Source: JBCBTJ01 sp964597685
Lineage (GTDB): Bacteria > Pseudomonadota > Alphaproteobacteria > Caulobacterales > Hyphomonadaceae
Assembly (NCBI GenBank): GCA_964597685.1
Contig: CAZQZC010000033.1
Coordinates: 1-20,274 of the forward strand
DNA: 20,274 nt
Direction of reading: 5' to 3'
Part shown: one piece after another, positions 16,702-20,274 of the stretch
Layout: each line of letters starts with the position of its first letter
Position numbering within the stretch: position 1 is the first letter of the stretch
Notes under the pieces: model-generated
The model's input: only the letters and a program-made list of their open reading frames with translations
Told to the model about the DNA's origin: nothing
The model's database searches: none
Position numbers and translations under genes: made by a program

Positions 16702-16805
16702 GGTCGATCCCCGTATTCTTGAAATTCCATACAAACCGACGTGAAAAACACGCTCGGCCTTAAGATGTTTACGTTAGCGATACGGCTTCCGTTCAGAAAG
16801 GCCGG

Positions 16806-17492
16806 ATGACCATGCGCCATGAGACCACCCGTCAAACTAACGATGCGCTAGCGGCGACGCGTCGCCTGCGCTTTCGCACGGCGATCCACCTCGCGACGGG
16901 AGACCCCATCCTGGCGTTTGCGGAAATCGATCGGGCGTTCGAAGACACCGCCGCCTTTGGCCCCGCCGGCATGGCCGCTCCACTCGGGGGTCCAGCCGAA
17001 TGGCTGATGTCGATGATTGAGGATTGCGCCGCCGCGGCGCGAATCGTCGACCTCTCCGTGCGCCCGATCGTGGCGCCGGCTCCTATTGCCGCCGTCTTCG
17101 ACCCCGACGCGGGTCAGATCTGCGATCACGCGGCAAATCGAGCCGGGCTTTGCTCCCAGGAGATCTGTTTAGAGCTGCCGCTTGCGGCGGCCGCAAGCGC
17201 GCCGGAAACGGCCGAAGCTGCAATCCTCGCCCTTCGCCGACGCGGGATTCGCGTTTCATTGGACGGTCGCGATCCGCATGACGTCCACTTTAGCGGGTCG
17301 TTTTGGCTGTTGATCGATTCCCTGCGCGTCGACCCGGATTTGGCGTTCGGTCAAGCTGGCGTCGGCGAAATGATCGAACGCGCCAAGGCTCGCGGGGTCT
17401 CGATCATCGCCGACCACCCCCGTTGGCGGGACGCCGAAGCCTTAGCGCGGATTGGCGTGGATTACGGTCTGGATCCAGTGGCGGACGGCTAA
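16806..17492 (+). CDS. Degenerate EAL-domain protein (predicted inactive in c-di-GMP hydrolysis)
   Basis: A 228-residue protein whose order of motifs follows the EAL phosphodiesterase fold. FRTAIHLATGDPILAFAEIDR (23-43) corresponds to the opening 'YQPIVDLATGxIxGFEALLR'. ICLELPL (120-126) corresponds to LEITE, and LRRRGIRVSLDGRDPHD (143-159) to LRxLGVRIALDDFGTGYSS. LIDSLRVD (169-176) corresponds to vDxLKID, and RAKARGVSIIADHPRWRDA to the segment with EGVE. The metal- and substrate-binding residues are lost: EAL became FAE, DDFG became DGRD, and EGVE became DHPR. It may bind a partner or c-di-GMP but should not cleave it. The family call is my own alignment by eye. AGAAAGG precedes the ATG by 4 nt. 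It is convergent with, and 3 bp from, the DUF2336 gene. Confidence 0.6.
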   Translation: MTMRHETTRQTNDALAATRRLRFRTAIHLATGDPILAFAEIDRAFEDTAAFGPAGMAAPLGGPAEWLMSMIEDCAAAARIVDLSVRPIVAPAPIAAVFDPDAGQICDHAANRAGLCSQEICLELPLAAAASAPETAEAAILALRRRGIRVSLDGRDPHDVHFSGSFWLLIDSLRVDPDLAFGQAGVGEMIERAKARGVSIIADHPRWRDAEALARIGVDYGLDPVADG

Positions 17493-17495
17493 ACC

Positions 17496-18641
17496 TCAGG
17501 CCGCTTCGTCTTCTAAGCCGCCATGTTCGGAATAGGCGTCCAAACGCTCCAAGAGGTAATCGACGTCCTCCTTTGGAATGGCTTGGAACTGCGTGAGCAC
17601 CCGCTCGATCATTCGGGCTCGGAAGCGCATGCGATCGTTGGGCCCGCCATCGAACTCGGTCTCATGATAGACGGCGACGGCTGTCTTGAAGACCGGCAGC
17701 ATCTTACGCGGCAACCCTGCCCTGTCGAACACCGCCTGCAGGCCTAACGGCCCGGCGTCATGAACCATCAGCCAAACTCGGGAATGCGGCACGCCCGACA
17801 ATTCCGCTAGCGCATGCTCAACAAAGTTCATGTGCCCCATGCAAAGCGCGCGTATGATCAAGGAATGGGTGAGGCGTGCGTTGAGGTTCAATTGCGACAC
17901 GAACCGCGGCATGTCCTCCGTGCGGCCCGCCTGCTCTACGAGATCGACAGTCGCCCGCTCCCGCGCGCCGGCGGCGAGATCGATCGCCAACTGAGCCGGC
18001 AATTCGTGTTTTTTCACCAACATGTCGAACAATTGACCGGAGACCAGCGAGACCATCTTCTCTGCGATGTGGACAGGGATGACATCACGGGAAATCAGCG
18101 CCTGGTGCAGGCCAGAATCGTCCGAGAAGCGACCGAGCGACACCGAATAGGCATTTTCAGACAGGGATGCGCCCTGATTGGCGGCCAATGCGCGAACGGC
18201 GTCGGCGCCGCAATGCTCGGCCACAACCTCCGCAACCGATTCCGATACGGACGGCCGCTTTGCAATCGCAACCTGCTTCGCAGCCGAAACCGCCAGCGCC
18301 AGCTCGATAAGGTCCTCGTCGGTAAAAACTGGCGAGTGCTCAAGCACCGGCAGCGCGACTGATTCCACATCTTGCGCGATCTTAAGCGCGATCTCCCGCG
18401 GAAGCCGGGGCGAATTGCGTAGGGTCACCGAAAGCGTCCGCCGCACAAGCTCGGCTGTGTCGTCGACCAAGATGCGCATGATCTCTCGCGCGTGGGCTTC
18501 TTCATCTGCGCTCAAGGCATCCAGAACGATCCGCCGGCAAAGGCGATGCGCCACGGATGCGCGTTCTTCAGCGGTTTCTCCGCGGACAAGTCGGCGGATA
18601 TCTGTCTCGGTCAATTCAGGCCGGATGGACGACACGCTCAT
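17496..18641 (-). CDS. DUF2336 domain-containing protein
   Basis: A 381-residue, almost wholly helical protein with repeated 30-40-residue helix pairs (LPREIALKIAQDVESVALPVLEHSPVFTDEDL; DVIPVHIAEKMVSLVSGQLFDMLV). This is the pattern of DUF2336, a family found mainly in Alphaproteobacteria and probably HEAT-like. There is no signal peptide or membrane helix, so it is cytosolic. The function is not established; members commonly occur near signalling genes, and here an EAL-like gene ends 3 bp away in convergent orientation. AAAGGAA lies 9 nt before the ATG. The upstream region is shared with the divergent CoA-transferase gene. Confidence 0.8.
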   Translation of the reverse strand: MSVSSIRPELTETDIRRLVRGETAEERASVAHRLCRRIVLDALSADEEAHAREIMRILVDDTAELVRRTLSVTLRNSPRLPREIALKIAQDVESVALPVLEHSPVFTDEDLIELALAVSAAKQVAIAKRPSVSESVAEVVAEHCGADAVRALAANQGASLSENAYSVSLGRFSDDSGLHQALISRDVIPVHIAEKMVSLVSGQLFDMLVKKHELPAQLAIDLAAGARERATVDLVEQAGRTEDMPRFVSQLNLNARLTHSLIIRALCMGHMNFVEHALAELSGVPHSRVWLMVHDAGPLGLQAVFDRAGLPRKMLPVFKTAVAVYHETEFDGGPNDRMRFRARMIERVLTQFQAIPKEDVDYLLERLDAYSEHGGLEDEAA

Positions 18642-18693
18642 GGCGGGCGGTTCCTTTGTCTCAAAGAATCTAACCGGTTAAGATTTGCGAAGC

Positions 18694-18715
18694 GTGGTTA
18701 ATTTTCGTTTACCAC
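18694..18715. promoter_or_regulatory. CtrA-like motif in a divergent promoter region
   Basis: TTAA (18698-18701), 7 nt, then TTAC (18709-18712) matches the CtrA consensus TTAA-N7-TTAA at 7 of 8 positions. It is embedded in an imperfect inverted repeat with ends GTGGT/ACCAC. It lies in the 109-bp region between the DUF2336 gene (-) and the CoA-transferase gene (+), so it could control either. Such matches also occur by chance. Confidence 0.3.
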
Positions 18716-18737
18716 CTCAGCCAAGTCGGATCGCGGG

Positions 18738-18745
18738 AAAAGGAG
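18738..18745 (+). promoter_or_regulatory. Ribosome binding site fixing the CoA-transferase start
   Basis: AAAAGGAG ends 5 nt before the ATG at 18751, a near-ideal Shine-Dalgarno placement. It rules out the longer in-frame start at 18685, which would add 22 residues unlike the family. Confidence 0.8.
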
Positions 18746-18750
18746 ATCGC

Positions 18751-19947
18751 ATGCTGGAGGGCGTCCGGATCATCGAACACGCCACATACATGGCGGCGCC
18801 GGGCGCCGGCTCGATCCTGTCCGATTGGGGCGCGGAGGTTATCAAGATCGAACCGCCAGGCGGCGACCCCATTCGGAAGTTCTTCGCCACGATCGGCACG
18901 GACATCCAAGACAACCCGGTGTTCGACTTCGACAATCGAGGCAAAAAGTCGATCATCGTCGACACGTCGACCGAGGCCGGCCAGGACATCGTCCGTCGGC
19001 TGGCCGGCGATGCAGACGTCTTCTTGACCAATGTGCGCCCAGGCGGCCTGTCGCGCTCGGGCCTCGACTACGAGGCGCTCGCCGCATCGAACCCAAAACT
19101 CGTCTATTGCTCGTTGACGGGATACGGCCTTGAAGGCCCCGACGCGGACCGCCCCGGCTTCGACGTCGCCTCGTTCTGGTCGCGGTCGGGCGTGGCGGCG
19201 CTCACGATTCCCAAAGGCCAGGAGCCCTTCGCGCTTCGCACAGCGTTCGGCGACCACACGACCTCGATCGCGGCCGCCGCCGGCATCTGCGCCGCCCTGG
19301 TCGAAGCCGGACGGACCGGCAAAGGCCGTCTCGTTGAAGCCTCCCTGCTCCGCACGGCGCTCTACGCCATGGGTTCGGACTTTGCGATCCAACTCTTCTT
19401 CGGACGCATCGGCTCGACCAAATCGCGGCGGGAATCGATCCAGCCCCTGATGAATTTCTTCCAGACGAAGGACGGAGCTTGGCTGTGTATCGTGTCGCGC
19501 CAGGGCGAAGCTGACTGGGCTCCGATCTGCCGCGCGCTCGACCTGGAGACATTGATCGAAGACGAGCGCTTCGCGACAGCTAAGGCGCGCCGTGCAAACG
19601 CGGGCGAATTGGTCGATCGTTTAGACGCCGCGTTCATAGGCTTCGACAAAGCTGAGATGGCGGCCAGGCTGGACGCGCATCAACTCGCCTGGGCCCCGGT
19701 CCAGACGCTGGCCGAGGTCGCCGCAGACCCGCAGGTCTTAGCGTCAGGCGCCATTGCGAAAACGCCATCGTCGACCGGAGGCGACCCCTATGCCTCGCCG
19801 GCCTCGCCCGTGCGTTTTCCAGGCGCTGACGACGGCCCGAAAGGCCCCTCGCCCAAACCCGGTGAACACACGGAATCCGTCTTGTCAGACGCAGGCGTCG
19901 CCGCAGATGACATCGATCGGCTCTTGGCCGATGGCGTCGTCGCTTGA
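18751..19947 (+). CDS. CaiB/BaiF-family (class III) CoA-transferase
   Basis: A 398-residue protein of the family that includes formyl-CoA:oxalate CoA-transferase, carnitine CoA-transferase and alpha-methylacyl-CoA racemase. It moves CoA between acyl groups through an aspartyl anhydride. The start LEGVRIIEHATYMAAPGAGS, the motif WGAEVIKIEPPGGDP (26-40), NVRPGGLSRSGLDYEAL (94-110), LVYCSLTGYG and the catalytic aspartate D168 in FGDHTTSI are all in place. The C-terminal part (LAWAPVQTLAEVAADPQV) is also typical. The substrate cannot be read from the sequence. It converges, 2 bp apart, with a hot-dog thioesterase gene, which fits a role in acyl-CoA metabolism for both. Confidence 0.92.
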   Translation: MLEGVRIIEHATYMAAPGAGSILSDWGAEVIKIEPPGGDPIRKFFATIGTDIQDNPVFDFDNRGKKSIIVDTSTEAGQDIVRRLAGDADVFLTNVRPGGLSRSGLDYEALAASNPKLVYCSLTGYGLEGPDADRPGFDVASFWSRSGVAALTIPKGQEPFALRTAFGDHTTSIAAAAGICAALVEAGRTGKGRLVEASLLRTALYAMGSDFAIQLFFGRIGSTKSRRESIQPLMNFFQTKDGAWLCIVSRQGEADWAPICRALDLETLIEDERFATAKARRANAGELVDRLDAAFIGFDKAEMAARLDAHQLAWAPVQTLAEVAADPQVLASGAIAKTPSSTGGDPYASPASPVRFPGADDGPKGPSPKPGEHTESVLSDAGVAADDIDRLLADGVVA

Positions 19948-19949
19948 TT

Positions 19950-20274
19950 TCAACGCGCCGTCACGATCTTGAACGAGGCATTGGCCCGCGCCACCGGTTC
20001 TCCGTCGGCGCGGACAAGACAATCGGCGAAACAGAGCGAACCGCCGGTTTTCAGAAAATGCGTGTCTGTGGCCAGCCATTGGTCAAGTTTGACGGCGCCG
20101 AGATAATCGGTGCTCAGCGTGACCGTGACCAAACCGCTGACGTCGCTCCGCCCCTCTCCGCGAAGCGCCTGCACGCACGACAAGCCCATCGCATTGTCAG
20201 CGATCGACGCGATGAAGCCGTCGTGGACGAGACCGCGCGAATTGCAATGGGCCTCGGCCAAAACGGCGCCGATT
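19950..20274 (-). CDS. PaaI-type hot-dog thioesterase (5' end outside window)
   Basis: The frame is open to the end of the window (IGAVLAEAHCNSRGLVHDG...), so the TTG at 20261 is internal and the true start lies beyond 20274. About 107 residues are visible. HCNSRGLVHDGFIASIADNAMG matches the PaaI/YbgC-like thioesterase signature HCNxxGxxHGGxxxxLxDxAxG with HDG in place of HGG; the aspartate in IAD is the probable catalytic residue. The following strands (VSGLVTVTLSTDYLG, ADGEPVARANASFKIV) complete the hot-dog fold. It probably hydrolyses acyl-CoA in the cytosol. Substrate unknown. Confidence 0.85.
   Translation of the reverse strand, partial: IGAVLAEAHCNSRGLVHDGFIASIADNAMGLSCVQALRGEGRSDVSGLVTVTLSTDYLGAVKLDQWLATDTHFLKTGGSLCFADCLVRADGEPVARANASFKIVTAR

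Noticed and set aside
18709..19392. 227-codon - strand ORF opposite the CoA-transferase gene
   Set aside because: Shadow frame overlapping both the divergent promoter region and a clear CoA-transferase.
1..20274. Mobile element, prophage, CRISPR or defence system
   Set aside because: No transposase, integrase, direct-repeat array, toxin-antitoxin pair or nuclease motif was seen, and base composition is even apart from the short gap at 8901-9191.

Overview
This looks like a chromosomal stretch from a GC-rich alphaproteobacterium, probably of the Caulobacterales / Hyphomonadaceae / Parvularculaceae type. The reasons are a DUF2336 protein, a stand-alone HPt protein, a CtrA-like TTAA-N7-TTAC site, an RTX/type I secretion cassette and high third-position GC. 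The lineage is an inference from gene content; there is no rRNA or tRNA to fix it. No mobile element, CRISPR array or RNA gene was found.

Left part (1-5658, + strand): the 3' end of an RTX-type secreted protein, a strong 12-bp hairpin, then a complete type I secretion set with overlapping stop/start codons: ABC exporter, HlyD-type adaptor and TolC-type outer-membrane channel. The transporter most likely exports the RTX protein encoded just upstream.

Centre (5655-14452, - strand): a 1025-residue predicted outer-membrane protein (signal peptide, two stalk-like repeats, long beta-rich region, two SdrD-B-like C-terminal domains) converges on tolC with overlapping stop codons. Upstream of it lies a 459-bp gap holding a hairpin and a candidate 47-codon ORF in the same frame. 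Next, in transcription order from 14452 leftward, come egtB, a class II aldolase/adducin-family protein, a small outer-membrane barrel and an AceE-like thiamine-diphosphate enzyme. Their gaps are 41-46 bp, so they may form one operon.

Right part (14551-20274): NAD kinase, a stand-alone HPt protein, a NUDT19-like Nudix hydrolase, a degenerate EAL-domain protein, a DUF2336 protein, a CaiB/BaiF CoA-transferase and a truncated PaaI-type thioesterase. Strands alternate here, giving three divergent intergenic regions of about 100 bp and several very tight convergent ends (2-11 bp).

The least ordinary items are the 1025-residue surface protein with its upstream small ORF and hairpin, the EAL homologue that has lost its catalytic residues, and the aldolase-like/barrel/AceE-like gene cluster. 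I saw no complete system that I can call new.
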